Source of the DNA: Utricularia gibba | Taxonomy: Eukaryota; Streptophyta; Magnoliopsida; Lamiales; Lentibulariaceae | Reading direction: 5' to 3' | DNA length: 29,018 nt | NCBI GenBank assembly: GCA_002189035.1 | Contig: NEEC01000155.1 | Span: forward strand, 1 to 29,018 | Part shown: positions 1 through 11,218 of the stretch, piece by piece | Numbering within the stretch: the first letter of the stretch is position 1 | How the letters are laid out: every line of letters starts with the position of its first letter | Notes under the pieces: model-generated | Seen by the model: only the letters and a program-made list of their open reading frames with translations | The model's database searches: none | What the model was told of the DNA's origin: nothing | Translations under genes and position numbers: made by a program

Positions 1-21
1 CATGAAGTAAAGAATTATTAC

Positions 22-2595
22 CCTGCAGGGTCTAGAAGTAGTTGTTCTACATTGGATAAACGGGTAGCCGGTTCATTCTCTGATCCTCCATTGTCTGCAT
101 AGAGGAGGAAGATATGGGATTCAAGCTGTTTGTGGGAATGCTGATCAGAGAAAAAAAAAAGTTTTTTGTGAAATGGGTTGTTACCATTTGGGGTGATAGC
201 ACCGGAGGGAGTATGTTCCTGATCAGTTGAGCCTTCTGTGAAGTGGAGGCCTACTAAAAGGCTGTAATCCATGATTCTCTCTTGCTCAAGGAACTCACAG
301 TCCCTATCAACTTGTCTGCAAGGAAATACTGTGTAGTTAGAAAATAGAATACTTCTGCAATCCATTTTGATCATATTGGTAGAATTATCACCTCTTGAAT
401 TCTTGAAACCATGTTTTCTGCAGTCGAAAAATGAAGTTGAGATCAAGGTCCTTCAGTGTTGTGGTCGCATCAATCTCTGATTCTGGTTTATCCGTCAGTC
501 TACCAAAGGTTGAGCCTTTCAAGTCATATCTCCTATGAATCATGTACTCGGAACAGAACAGATTTCCCATGATGATGAACCGAACCTAATGCAGAGCAGC
601 TGATATTAACTTCTCTGGAAACAAGGTAACATCTCTCTCTTCATATGCTTTCATGATCCATATGCCATACCTTTTGTCCATTCAACTTGACACAGTGAAG
701 CCCATAATACTTGGTAACTAGCGTATTCTCGAACGATCGAACATGATTGTAGTAAGCGTTCAGCATCCTAAGAAGGACCTGATTTTTAGAAGAAAAAGGA
801 AAGGCAGGTCAGAGGTTGGTTTTGCCTGATGTTTATGGTTTTGGCAAGTAAAAACGATAACCTTACTTTTGTTTCGGCCTTCTTCATTGTCTTTATCATG
901 TATCGGTCATCATTGGTCAAGTAAAAGAAACTTCCACTTTTCCCTGGAGAAGATAGTTCTCGAAGTGCATCATTTCCACAGATGGATAACATGTAATCTG
1001 CAGGATCCACCTTAAACAACATCCTCAAGGACCTGCAAGAAATGAATATTCCTGAATATGCATGCAATGCAGGGATTGAATGTCTGACTATAAAGTTTTA
1101 TTACAAAAGAGTACCTGAATACTTTGGGGCAGTAATCTTTCCATTTAAACTCACAGGACTGATGGGGTGGAGTGATTTTGGAGCCCTCAGGAGGAAACTT
1201 CGTCCAAAATTTCTCTTTTGGATCAAATGCTGATGGCTTCATATCGAGAGAAGGAGGCGGTCCAGGCCTCCCAACAGAGTGCCTGCAAGGTTGAATCAAA
1301 AATTGGGGAGCAAGCCAAGGTAAGAATGTTACTTCATTTCAAACAACATGCAACTATCTAATGCATTTCATGCATCTTTAGCTGCTCAAAGGGGAAAGAA
1401 GGAAGTTTTCACCTGATTCCAAGTTGCAAATTAAGCATCAGCTCATAATTTCTATGGCCTTTGGATATTGTGTCCCCTTGTCTTTTAACCACTCTAGGGA
1501 TCCTTATTGCAGTGCCCTTGAGGAATCCAATTTCTGTTTGTAATGCAACTGGTCCATCATCTCCTTCACTTGTGATTCCCATCCTGTCCACAGATCCAGT
1601 GATCCAAGATGATGGCGCTGCACCATCCGACAACCTCATTCCTACAAAATCTTTGTCCACATGAGCATCTATCCTTCCATCAACCGACAACCTTCTAGGC
1701 CTGACAGTAGTCACATCTGATCCCTTGGAAGACCTCCAAACAGCCAGCTTTTTCTGCGATGGCCATAAGGGAATCTTATCAGACGGACAAACCTTCCATT
1801 CCTTCAATTCATTGAACACATCCTGAGGATCCCATTCCAGATTTCCTTCCATTGTTGATCCTGATGGATAGTAAGTCCCATTCTGCTCTGAAGGATCTGT
1901 GCTCCAATTCCCAACATAGAAACTCCCATCACTCCATTTGAATGTTCCGCTTCCCTTCGGCAAACCATCATCCCAATTCCCTTCAAATGCATCCCCATTT
2001 GTCCAACACATCTTCCCTTTTCCGCATATCTTTCCACCCTTCCATTCCCCAACATAATGATTCCCACTTTTCCATTGATACTTCCCTTGACCCTCCTGCA
2101 TCCCCCTGCTCCATTCCCCCTCATAGCTATCCCCATTCCCATATTCCTTCACTCCATATCCATGCTTTAAGTTCATCACCCATGATCCCTTATACGTCGT
2201 CCCATTGGCACTGGTGTACATCCCTTCTCCATCCATGAAGCCGTTCTTGAAACTCCCTTCATAGGTTGCACCAGAAGGCCAGCTGAATATCCCTTTCCCC
2301 ATCGTCTTCCCCCTCACCCAGTCTCCCACATACATGCATCCATCCGTCCACCAGTACTTGCCATGCCCATGGGGAAAGCTCTCGCACAATAGCCCGTGTA
2401 GTAGTCTCCGTTGGGAAGAAACTTCTCCGCCTGATAAACTTCCCCGGTCGACCGGCTGAGGTGATCATCCTCGTGATCGTGATCCTCGTTCTCTTCCTCC
2501 ACGGCGTGAGACATCCCGAAGATGGTGTTGGCGCGCTTCTTCGCCGCCGCCTGCGTCTTCCTCACGGTGGCTTCCCAGGCCTTCATGGGCATCAT
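22..2595 (-). CDS. PIP5K: Phosphatidylinositol-4-phosphate 5-kinase with MORN repeats (3' end outside window)
   Basis: The enzyme phosphorylates PI4P to PI(4,5)P2 at the plasma membrane. Exons read on the minus strand: 2595-1413, 1282-1115, 1032-867, 778-671, 585-392 and 315-22; all phases close and all introns are GT-AG. The N-terminus has the [19 protein letters not shown] block typical of the Arabidopsis PIP5K4/5/6 group. About eight MORN repeats follow (YVGDW, YEGSF, YKGSW, YEGEW, YVGEW, FEGNW, YVGNW units). The kinase domain shows the glycine loop and lysine region ([19 protein letters not shown]), RRYDLKGS and the catalytic [10 protein letters not shown]. The activation loop and roughly the last 60-80 residues lie beyond position 1; exon 6 ends at a GTAATA donor. 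One base appears missing near 2386-2390 in the first MORN unit, between GDYYTGY and CESFPHGHG. The start was chosen because the family-typical N-terminus begins there. Confidence 0.93.
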
Positions 2596-3900
2596 GCCTT
2601 GTTGCTCAGATTATCAGAGCTGGGGTTCCTGCATTGTGGTGCGAACTCGTCCATGCAGACACAGATCAAATGGAGGGAGAGAGGTTGATGAAATGACAGA
2701 AGAATGAGAAAAAAGAAAGGAGATGATATCCGTTTTCCTTGGTGTTTCTTTTTCCCTTACCATCCTCTGCTTCTCTCCCATCGACGACGACAAACCAGGG
2801 GGCGAAACAACCTCGGCCAGACAAAAAAAAAACAATGCAAAATTCCTCTATTTTCTGCATTTTTTTCAATTATAAAATGATATTTTATGTAATATTAAAT
2901 TCGAATTACTACTCCTTTTAATTAAATATTTTTTTAATAAACGTCCCACCCGCCACTGATACAGAAAAGCCGAGCCCAATTTCGGAGGGCGGCGCCGTTG
3001 GAGTGCACGGCAAGAACAAAATCGAGAGCTAGTCTGCGGTGGTGGGAGAGCAGAAGAAACGGTGAGGAACTAACGGTATGGAAAATTCCATGAAAATAGC
3101 GAAAATATGTGAAAGTTGCTCTGGGTTGGAATACGATGCGAGATGGTTAATCTTTTGAGAGCTGCTTCTTGTTGATTGCCGTTATTGAGTCAGACTGATG
3201 AATTGTCTGTTGCTGTTTATTTCTGTGCAATGGAATTTAAATCGTGGTGGTGAGTTGGTAGCGTGTTTACTGTCTGCGCATACAATTTATAGAATGAGCA
3301 TACCAGAACGTTCTTCCCTGTTTGGAAAACAATTTTGCTTGCCTTTCATCTTTGAACTCACCCTGTAAGAGATAATGGTATGCTTGTACACTGTTATGGG
3401 GTGTGGGTTACGAGACAATGCTGTTAGCGTTCCCCGGGGAAAATGTCTTTTACCATTCACCAAGGAACTGATACACAATATGACTAAGTGTGATTTTCCA
3501 TATCTTGCAAAAGAACGACCTCATTATATTACTATCTTGTCATGTTGCTTTTCTTTTCCCGCAAGTATACATCATCATTTCAGGTATTGAAGAACAGAAG
3601 GAGATCCTCCGGTGATCAACTGCGTTTTGCTGTTTTCTGTAGTATGTTTCTGGAACTTCAGATGCGGAGATCAGAAGTCTTATGTGGAACCAACAGGTTT
3701 TATCTAGTTTGCAGATTTAAACTTGAAATGCGTTTCATCAATGGATGTAGTTACATAGAAGTATTTAGATTATGACTTTGAATACAATAGAAGGAAATGA
3801 AGCATGTGTTGATTTGTGTAAATGGCTTGTTGGTATTCAATGAAAAAACAAAGAGAAAATCAATTACAAATGCTTATCAAGTAATGATTAGGTTCCACTT
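2596..3900. other. Intergenic region between the PIP5K 5' end and the RLK 3' end; no recognised gene
   Basis: The first ~230 bases (2596-2830) are probably 5' UTR and promoter-proximal sequence of the minus-strand PIP5K gene. A very AT-rich stretch lies at 2820-2940, then a GC-richer patch at 2945-3070. On the plus strand 2990-3780 has some transcript-like features: a donor-like AAACG/GTGAGG near 3060 and an acceptor-like TTTCAG/GTATTG near 3583. The open frames there (3375-3590, 3542-3775) match no family I know. A divergent non-coding transcript is possible but not shown. Confidence 0.4.
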
Positions 3901-6900
3901 CTATGTTTGTGACAGTGTGAAGAGCATCCTCAAGACCTCCTTCATAGTAGGCCGGTGATTGGGAATTTCCGTCGTGCAGAGTATCCCAATCCGCAGCAGA
4001 TCCCACATTTTCCCGGCCCCCTCCGCCACGCCGGAGATCAACACCTTCGCCGGAGTCTTTTCTCCCTTTTCATCTCCCATCACCCTCCTCGCCCACTCCA
4101 GCAAACACTCCTCTCCACCGTCCAACACCCTCCTCGCAGCGGCGAGCTCCATAACCAGCACCCCGTAACTGTACACATCCCCCTTCGTCGTCGCCTGCCA
4201 CGTCTGCCCATACTCCGGCGCCACATACCCCACTGTCCCTGCTACGGTCGTGCTGTAATGGGTGCCGCCGGCCTCCATTACGCGCGCCAGCCCGAAGTCT
4301 GTAACCCTGGCCGTACCGTTCTTGTCCAGGAGGACGTTGCTGGCCTTCACGTCTCTGTGAACTATGCTCGGATTGCATTCATGGTGTAGGAACATCAAGG
4401 CCCGAGCAACATCTACTGCAACTTGCAGTCTTCTTCTCCAATTGAAGCGGATCCCGTCGGTGATCATGTCTTCGAGGCTCCCCCCTTTCATGAACTCGTA
4501 CACAAGAAGCTTTTCCGATCCACCGAGAAACCATCCGTAGAGAGGAACTAGATTTGGGTGTCCCCCATTTCCTCTCAGTGCTTCCATTTCAGCCCAGAAT
4601 TCTCTCTCGCCGTCAATCCCATCAGTCTGCAGTTTCTTCACCGCTATCTGTGTCCCATCTGACAGAACGCCTCTGTAAACTACCCCAGACCCTCCCCTGC
4701 CGATGATCCTTTCACTGGAGAAGCTCCTAGTTGCCTTCACAATATCCGAGTGTGTGAACTTCATTTCATTCAAATGGATGGCCTTAAAGGTATCCCCCGA
4801 AGACAGACTGTTTCGATTCTTCGAGCGCCGTAGCAGATATCTACGGCAACATATGAAGACCAGTACTCCAATGATGAATAATGCAAGAAGAACCACGGCA
4901 AAGACGTGTGAAAATGGAGTTGCTGCTCTTGTTATCTTGCGCCCCTGAGGCTGGCTGCTTTGCCCCCTTTTGGAGGAGTTGCGCATAAACTCAGGTAGAT
5001 GCAAACCAGGGACACCAAAGAATGATGATTCCTGGAATGTAATAAACTGGTGGGCATCCGGGACACTGCCGGAGATAAGGGGATTGTACGAAATGTTGAA
5101 GTTAGTAAGTTCATACAAGTTTATGAGGCTCCAGGGGAAGATGCCAGAGAAGTTGTTGTATGACAAATCAAGATTTTGCAGGCATCTGATGTTGCCTATC
5201 TCAGAAGGAATGCTCCCGAGAAGAAGTTGTTTGAGATGTTGAGAACTGTCAATGGCAACTCCCCTATATCAGAAGGAAGCCTACCCTGGAACAGATTGTA
5301 GCCCAAGTGAATCATGCTGAAGTTTTTCATGTTTCCTATGGAATCAGGGACTTCGCCTGAGAGCTGATTGCCGCTGAGCTGAATGTATCCCATGGTTTGC
5401 ATCCTCCGCACGTTGGAACCCGGTAAGCACACAGAAAATAGGCCATACCCTTTCAGAATCTGGTCCCATAGGTTCCTGCAGCTCTTTCTTGTAAGAAGTC
5501 TGTATACAAAACTGAACGGGGATAATCCGCCGGTATCCATCTCATCATAGCCAGGCATTCGCCGGAGCCGGCAGGAAGCAGTCGGCTTGCCCTGTTGAGC
5601 ATAAAAGTAGGTGTGGCATTCACTCCGATGTTGGTCAGTTCACGTGGAAGCCCCCCTGAAAGCTGGTTATTCGCAAGATTCAGCCATAACAGGCTGCTAC
5701 AGTTCCCAAGTTCTCTTGGTATTTCCCCTGTCAGTGAATTGTTGGCCAGCATCAGCCACAACAGTGAAGTCAAATTCCCCAAGCTCCTTGGGATGGAGCC
5801 AAATAAGATGTTGAAGGAGAGATCGAGAGCTTGAAGGCTTCTAAGATCTCCATATTCGTCAGGTATGGCGCCGGAGAACTGATTGTGGGCGAGCATCAAG
5901 AACTGCAGGCTTGTCATGCGGGATGTATTCATTGGCAAACGCCCAGAAAAGTTGTTGAAACTCAGATCGAGACGCCTCAGATTAGACAAACTCAAGACTC
6001 CCGATGAGTAGATTCCTCCGGTGTAGGAATTCATGTGCAGCAGGAGATATCTAACCTGCGTTAAGCTCCCGAAAATCGTCTGTATGCTTCCCCCGAAGTT
6101 GTTTCGACTCAAATCAAGAAACTCCAGCGTCCCGAGGCTTATGAAACTCTCTGGAATCGTCCTGGAAAAGTTGTTGTTCCCCAAGTACAGACCTTGGATC
6201 TTGGACAATGAACCTATTTCCTCTGGGATCAGGCCGGTGAACCTGTTTCCCGACAGGCTTAGCATCTCCAGGTTCCTGCATTTGGAGATTTCTCCTGGGA
6301 ATTCCCCGGAGAAATGATTCGCTGACAGATCCAGGACCCGTAAGCTGCAATTCTCTGTGAAAATCGACACTGGGATTTCCCCGGTGAAACGATTCTCCGA
6401 CACCGAAAACTCTTCCATTCTGTCGAATCCAGGCCATATATCTCCAGTCAAGTTATTGGTGCTGAGATCAATATACTTGAGATTGGTACAGAATTCGAAA
6501 ACTCCACGGATGTTTCCGGTGAATCTGTTACCCGAAACATTCGCTACAAACAAATTGGAGCAGTCCATCGGAATGCCTAAACGAATATCAGCGCCCAACC
6601 TATTGAGGGACAAATCCAGAATCTCCAGATTCCTCAGACCCGTCAAGTTAAGCTGCCCGGAGATGAGATTGTGGGACAAATTCAACATCTTGAGATTCCA
6701 ACAACGGCCTATATCCTCCGGCAAATCTCCGGTGATTGTGTTACTTGAGAGATCGAGATATTTCAGCTCCGTGAGGGCGGAGAAGTTGGCAAAGAGGTTT
6801 CCCATGATGCTGCCATTGGAGAGATCGATTCCCACGACACGTTCAGCGCTACCCCCGCCGCCGCAGGATATTCCCGGCCAGGTACATGGAGAAGGAGATG

Positions 6901-7207
6901 TTGCATCCCACCGAGAATAATCTCCCTGATTGAAGACAACAGGGTTCAGGGTAACGAGAAAAGACTTGAGCTGTAGCAACACTTGCTTGTCCGTGACCAG
7001 AGAATAGTCCCCGCAAACAAGCTTTCCTGTTCACATGAAAGAAGAAGCAACATCAGTGATGGATGGTCTTCCTTATCTCAGAATCTGATCAAGGGTCAGT
7101 ACAGAAACAAATCCCTATGTCCCGGGAATCACACCTGAAACCAGAAAGACAAAGAAGATGAAGAGACGGGGCAGAAGCACATCCTCCTCGTCCTGGGACA
7201 TGATCAT
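3901..7207 (-). CDS. LRR receptor-like serine/threonine kinase, At1g74360/NILR1 type
   Basis: This is a single-pass plasma-membrane receptor kinase. Exon 1 is 7207-7135 (24 codons plus one base, with hydrophobic LFIFFVFLVSG); exon 2 is 7026-3901; the intron is GT-AG and the phase closes. The ectodomain has the paired-cysteine N-cap (CTWPGISC) followed by many LRRs, with the GECLAMMRWIPADYP and LTRKSCRNLWD island segments typical of At1g74360. A transmembrane helix lies around residues 732-752. The kinase shows GRGGSGVVYRG, the lysine in AVKKL (~822), HRDVKASNVLL (D~917) and DFGLAR (D~935), so it looks like an active RD kinase. Two frame breaks, at 5518-5521 (ADYP to PFSFVYR) and 5215-5217 (FFSG to SIPSEIG), each close with one added base and give ~1066 residues, against ~1100 for the Arabidopsis protein. 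At1g74360 (NILR1) is needed for immunity to parasitic nematodes; the same role here is inference. Confidence 0.92.
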
Positions 7208-7984
7208 GGCATCTGGGTCCAACCTACAACAAACAACAATTCTCTCCTCTTCTTCCCTGCAAAAACATTCCTTTTTTTGTCTGCTGTTTTTGGGAATCCC
7301 AAATTCCCCAAAATGGATGCCCAGCAGGGGTATGGGTGGATAGATAGTAGCAGTTGCGAAGAAAGCAAAGACAAAGGCATTTTGGAAGTTTCAACACTAA
7401 GAAAAATCTGGTCAAAGTGTTCTCACCCGTGAAGCTATCTCCGAACCTTTTAACATTCTCCTCCCCCCTTCAAACCTCTCCATCATAAGTTAAGTTTTCA
7501 TTTCATTTCTGTGAAGAATACTTCACTTTTTACCCCCCTTAGCCGCATGAAGATGATGGATACCTGGATGGGTACCTTCAAAGAATCATTTTTTGTTTTT
7601 CTAGAAAGATGCAGTATTTTGTAATCATGTACAGAACTTGGACCCTGGAGTAGGAATTGCAGAGAAAGACTGAAATTTCCTTTGGAATTGGGGATGAATT
7701 TTCCGAGGGGGAAGCCGCCCAATTTGACAAGGAGTCAGCATTTTTTAGGTCGGAAATGTAACATGCCGTTTTACAATTCAATTAAGGTCTAGGGTTTGGA
7801 GCACCAACTTGATCACGACACATCTCTAACTTCGGGACTGGACTGTCTGTTTTAAAGTTCAACTAAGAGGTCGTCTAAATCCAACTCATGACTAATTTAT
7901 TTTATTTTTTAACAAAATAAAATTAAAAATTATTGAATTTAATGTAATTTAAATATATGACTAAACTTGAGAATAACTTTTTTT

Positions 7985-8006
7985 AAAAAAAAAAAAAAAA
8001 AAAAAA
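7985..8006 (+). repeat. Poly(A) tract
   Basis: An uninterrupted run of about 22 adenines, preceded by a short T-run. It could be the tail of an old retroposed sequence, but no recognisable body or target-site duplication is visible, so it is listed only as a homopolymer. Confidence 0.85.
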
Positions 8007-8081
8007 GAAGATTCAAAATCTTGCCAATGCATTATTCATGCGCACTTAGCAACGTCATGATTAGAAGATGCAAGATTGAAA

Positions 8082-8165
8082 TGGGCCACGTAATCCGGAT
8101 CCAAATAGAAATTAACGAGCCCATCCAAACGTGTATCTGGGCCGATACCCATTTATTCTGGCCCA
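8082..8165. promoter_or_regulatory. Cluster of GGCCCA/TGGGCC (site II-like) motifs
   Basis: Within 84 bases there are TGGGCC at 8082, AGCCCA at 8118, TGGGCC at 8138 and GGCCCA at 8160. Such motifs are bound by TCP factors in many plant promoters. They lie ~0.9 kb upstream of the minus-strand RLK start and ~3 kb upstream of the CBL start. Function is inference. Confidence 0.35.
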
Positions 8166-8778
8166 ACTTCACACAAAAAATAAAATTAAAAAACAAAATA
8201 CGTGGGGATATTAAAAATAATAATAATATTAACTGCAGTTGGAAGATAACATCAACACGGTTATCGATCTGTAAAGTAACAAACAATTGCGTTGACAAAT
8301 ATTTAAATAAAAATGGACGTACCAAATTGCTCCTCTCCCACGGACGTGGCACTTGCGTCCACGCATTCTTCCCATCCTTTTTAATAAAAAAAAATTACTG
8401 TATTATTTTAAACTGTTTAATATAAATAAAACGTGTATATTTTATTTTCATCCAAAAGTCAACGCTCTATTCTCGGATTTATTTTCTTGGTTGTAATAAT
8501 AAAACAACGGTAGCTGATGATGTGAGCAGGTACGGCTGCTCCCGGTTAGGTAAACTTAGCTTCTGCGTTACTTTTGATTATATTTATGTCATTTTTTTTT
8601 TGCAGTACAAAGCGGTTCATGTTTAATAATAAAATGTGACTCTAAAATATTTTTAAAATACTAAAATTTAAAAATGCATCCTTTCATTTTATTAAATCAT
8701 TTATAAAAAGTACGCAATTGGGTTTATTTCAAAATTAAAATAAAAAATATTAAGGGGGATGGACGGATGGACGGATGT

Positions 8779-8889
8779 CACGTGCAAAAAAGAGTCTTTT
8801 TCCGTTTAAAGAAATGTGGCGGCTATTTTTTGCGAAAGGTGTTTGGTATATCCATCCGACTGTTTGACTTTTACACATGGTGCCACGTG
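8779..8889. promoter_or_regulatory. Two G-box/ABRE-like CACGTG sites
   Basis: CACGTG occurs at 8779-8784 and at 8884-8889 (context GCCACGTGTCC), followed by CCACGTCA at 8941. The second matches the usual ABRE core context. bZIP or bHLH binding in the upstream region of a receptor kinase and a calcium sensor would be plausible; the distance to either gene keeps confidence low. Confidence 0.35.
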
Positions 8890-10851
8890 TCCCTAGACCC
8901 TCCTCTTCACCTGCTTCCGTAATCAAGGGCCGATCATCCTCCACGTCATAATTTCACCTTTGTTTATTTTTTTTATAAAAATCCCCTATATTCACGACCG
9001 TCCGTACACCTATTCTATTTTTTTTACCTTTAATAGCATAAAAATAAACACAAATCCCCATTTAAATTGTATAATATTTTTGTTTATCATGAAAAATATA
9101 TGCTTGTGATTAAACGGACCGACCATATTGATTGTAGCGAGGCACGTATACCCACCCTACTTTGCATGCCTTTATTGTTGTCTCCCACGTCCCTGAGAGC
9201 CTTCTTCCTAGTGATTATGATGTGGCCCCTCACTCCATACCATTCTTAATTAACCCACTAATCATCTATTAGTTATTACTAAAAATGGTGCTCATGAATT
9301 GCAGCTATTCCTTACTATTTATAAAATAATCATGATTGAATCCTTTTGGATGTTAAATCTATAATGGGTATGTTGAAGTCGACTGCACATTACTACTTTT
9401 GGACACGGACAGGGTGGCTGGCCAAGTGACGCTCATTATTGCAAGGGATTAATGAGCGAGTCTCTTAGGGCAACACGTAGCCCTACAAATTAGGCGCCAA
9501 TAAAACCGGTTTGAATGTAATTAATGCCGTAACCTCAATTAAGGAGGATGGTAATGATGGCCTCTCCTTTCCCAAAAAGGAAAAACTAAAATTAAGTTTA
9601 TAATACTGAAAAATAATTTGGATCTTCAAATTAAAATTTTAAAAATGTGAAACGTCAATAATAAAATAGTATAATCTAATTTTATAAATTAAAACTATAC
9701 AAAATTATAATTTATATCATTATCAATTGTTCATGTTATATTAGAATTGTTCTGTTTTATTAATTTTTTGAAGTAATTCTATTTAATTTTTGAATTTTTA
9801 ATTTTTAACCGTTTTATAATAAAAGCAGAAATTTATAAAATCTAAAAATTCTATATAATATGAAACACGGCTGAAATTATAGAAAAATCTCATTGTAGCA
9901 TTATAATTGATTTTTTCCACGTCTCATATTTGACAGCCTGGATTTTTGGTAATTTTTTTTAGGGAAATAAAAAGGCTTATTTCGTGTTTCATGTGCATGA
10001 TATTTGAGTTGACTTTTTGTAAAATATATTACCAAAAAAACAATGATATAGCCTTCGTCTTTCTTACAAAGAGTTTGTCGTTGACCTATTTTCTAAATGG
10101 TTTCTTTATTTCATTAGGCATATTAAAAGAATATCCAATTCTAATTATCATATTTTCCATCCTGAGAAAAATAGTTTTGTTACAAAAAATTGCTAATTTT
10201 CCTATATCATTATTTCATTTTTTAATTAATTAAAATAATTTGAATTTAAGTATTCATATATCACCTCATATAATAATTTAAATTTCATTTGATTATAATA
10301 TATATAATTATGCTAATGTCATTTCTAAATTTGAAATGATTTATAAGGAGAAAATTGCGTAAAAAAATCTCAATCCTACTTTTTTTAATATAACACGTAT
10401 CATTAATCATTTTTGTCATTATTTGACAAAATCAATCTCCAATACGTATCCGTATAATTAGCCCCCAAAATTTTATATTTTTTATGTTTTTGATCCTTCA
10501 CTCTTTAAATATGAGATGTAATTAGTTTTCAATTATTCAAAACTAGACTTGATTAGTTGATGACTAATTTTATCAAATATTTAAATAATTTAAGGATTGA
10601 TAAGACCAGTTATTTTAAATAATGAAGTTTATTTATATCAAATTTATGAATATGAAAATGTTTGAGACTAATTTTTTAAATCAATTTTGTCATTACAATT
10701 TTTTCATGTTTTTCTTGTTAAAATTAAAAGTAGAAAAGAAGTTTATTTTTGAGTTGGGGCGAAAGAGCAACAAACATTAGAAAAAGGTGGAAGCATCGGA
10801 TCGGTAAGCCCACCGGCATATCTATCCACATATTGTTCTTGTGTGTCTTTG

Positions 10852-10867
10852 TATATATATATATATA
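10852..10867 (+). promoter_or_regulatory. TA-repeat, possible TATA region for the CBL gene
   Basis: Eight TA units lie about 350 bases upstream of the CBL start codon and could act as its TATA box. This would leave a ~320-base 5' UTR, possibly with an intron. It is also simply a microsatellite. Confidence 0.35.
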
Positions 10868-11218
10868 CGTGGGCGGCATGCATTGAGATATGAGAGGTGA
10901 TCGATCGTGGGAGAAAGTTCAGCGGCGCCTTTAACGGTGAGGAATTGATAGTGAAAATCAACGGCGTTCGCCTTTGAATACAAACGGCATTCTGGAAGTT
11001 TCTAGTTTTGCTGGTTGAGATTGGTTCCGTGTTGTGTTGGGTATTGGGGGATGCACAACCGGGGGTTGGGGAAGCTTTTCTGATTTCTGGTTTTCACGTT
11101 GACTGCGATTATTGGCCACTCATATTTGATTTTTCGGGTCTCAGAGTGATTCTGGTTCATTCCCATTCTTAGGCGCGGTCCGGGCACTGGAATTGGGGAA
11201 AGAAATTGGATAGATTGA

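Larger units (their letters stand above)
7208..10851. other. AT-rich intergenic region between divergent RLK and CBL genes
   Basis: No open frame here resembles a known protein. The region holds the upstream sequences of two divergent genes, a 22-base A-run, a patch of TGGGCC/GGCCCA motifs, two G-boxes, a short GGAC/GGAT tandem repeat (8757-8776) and long AT-rich blocks (8570-8750, 9590-10740). The 10370-10700 stretch has the flavour of a decayed dispersed plant repeat, with repeated 'ttgatcc...aattagtt...caaatattt' phrases, but no ends or coding domains could be drawn. Confidence 0.5.

Noticed and set aside
1804..2238. Open frames on both strands across the PIP5K MORN repeats
   Set aside because: They arise from the repeated codon pattern of the MORN units in other frames (Met/Gly-rich or Pro/His/Ser-rich text).
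6033..6920. Plus-strand frames of 94 and 187 codons opposite the LRR region
   Set aside because: Antisense shadows of the leucine-rich repeats; no start context, no domain, and the minus-strand reading is unambiguous.
3901..6982. Three separate minus-strand genes (LRR protein, short LRR fragment, receptor kinase)
   Set aside because: The three frames are consecutive parts of one At1g74360-like protein; each junction falls inside a conserved word and closes with a single base.
8750..8944. Small minus-strand open frame between RLK and CBL
   Set aside because: It crosses the G-boxes and a GGAC/GGAT tandem repeat, shows no motif and has no neighbouring exon.
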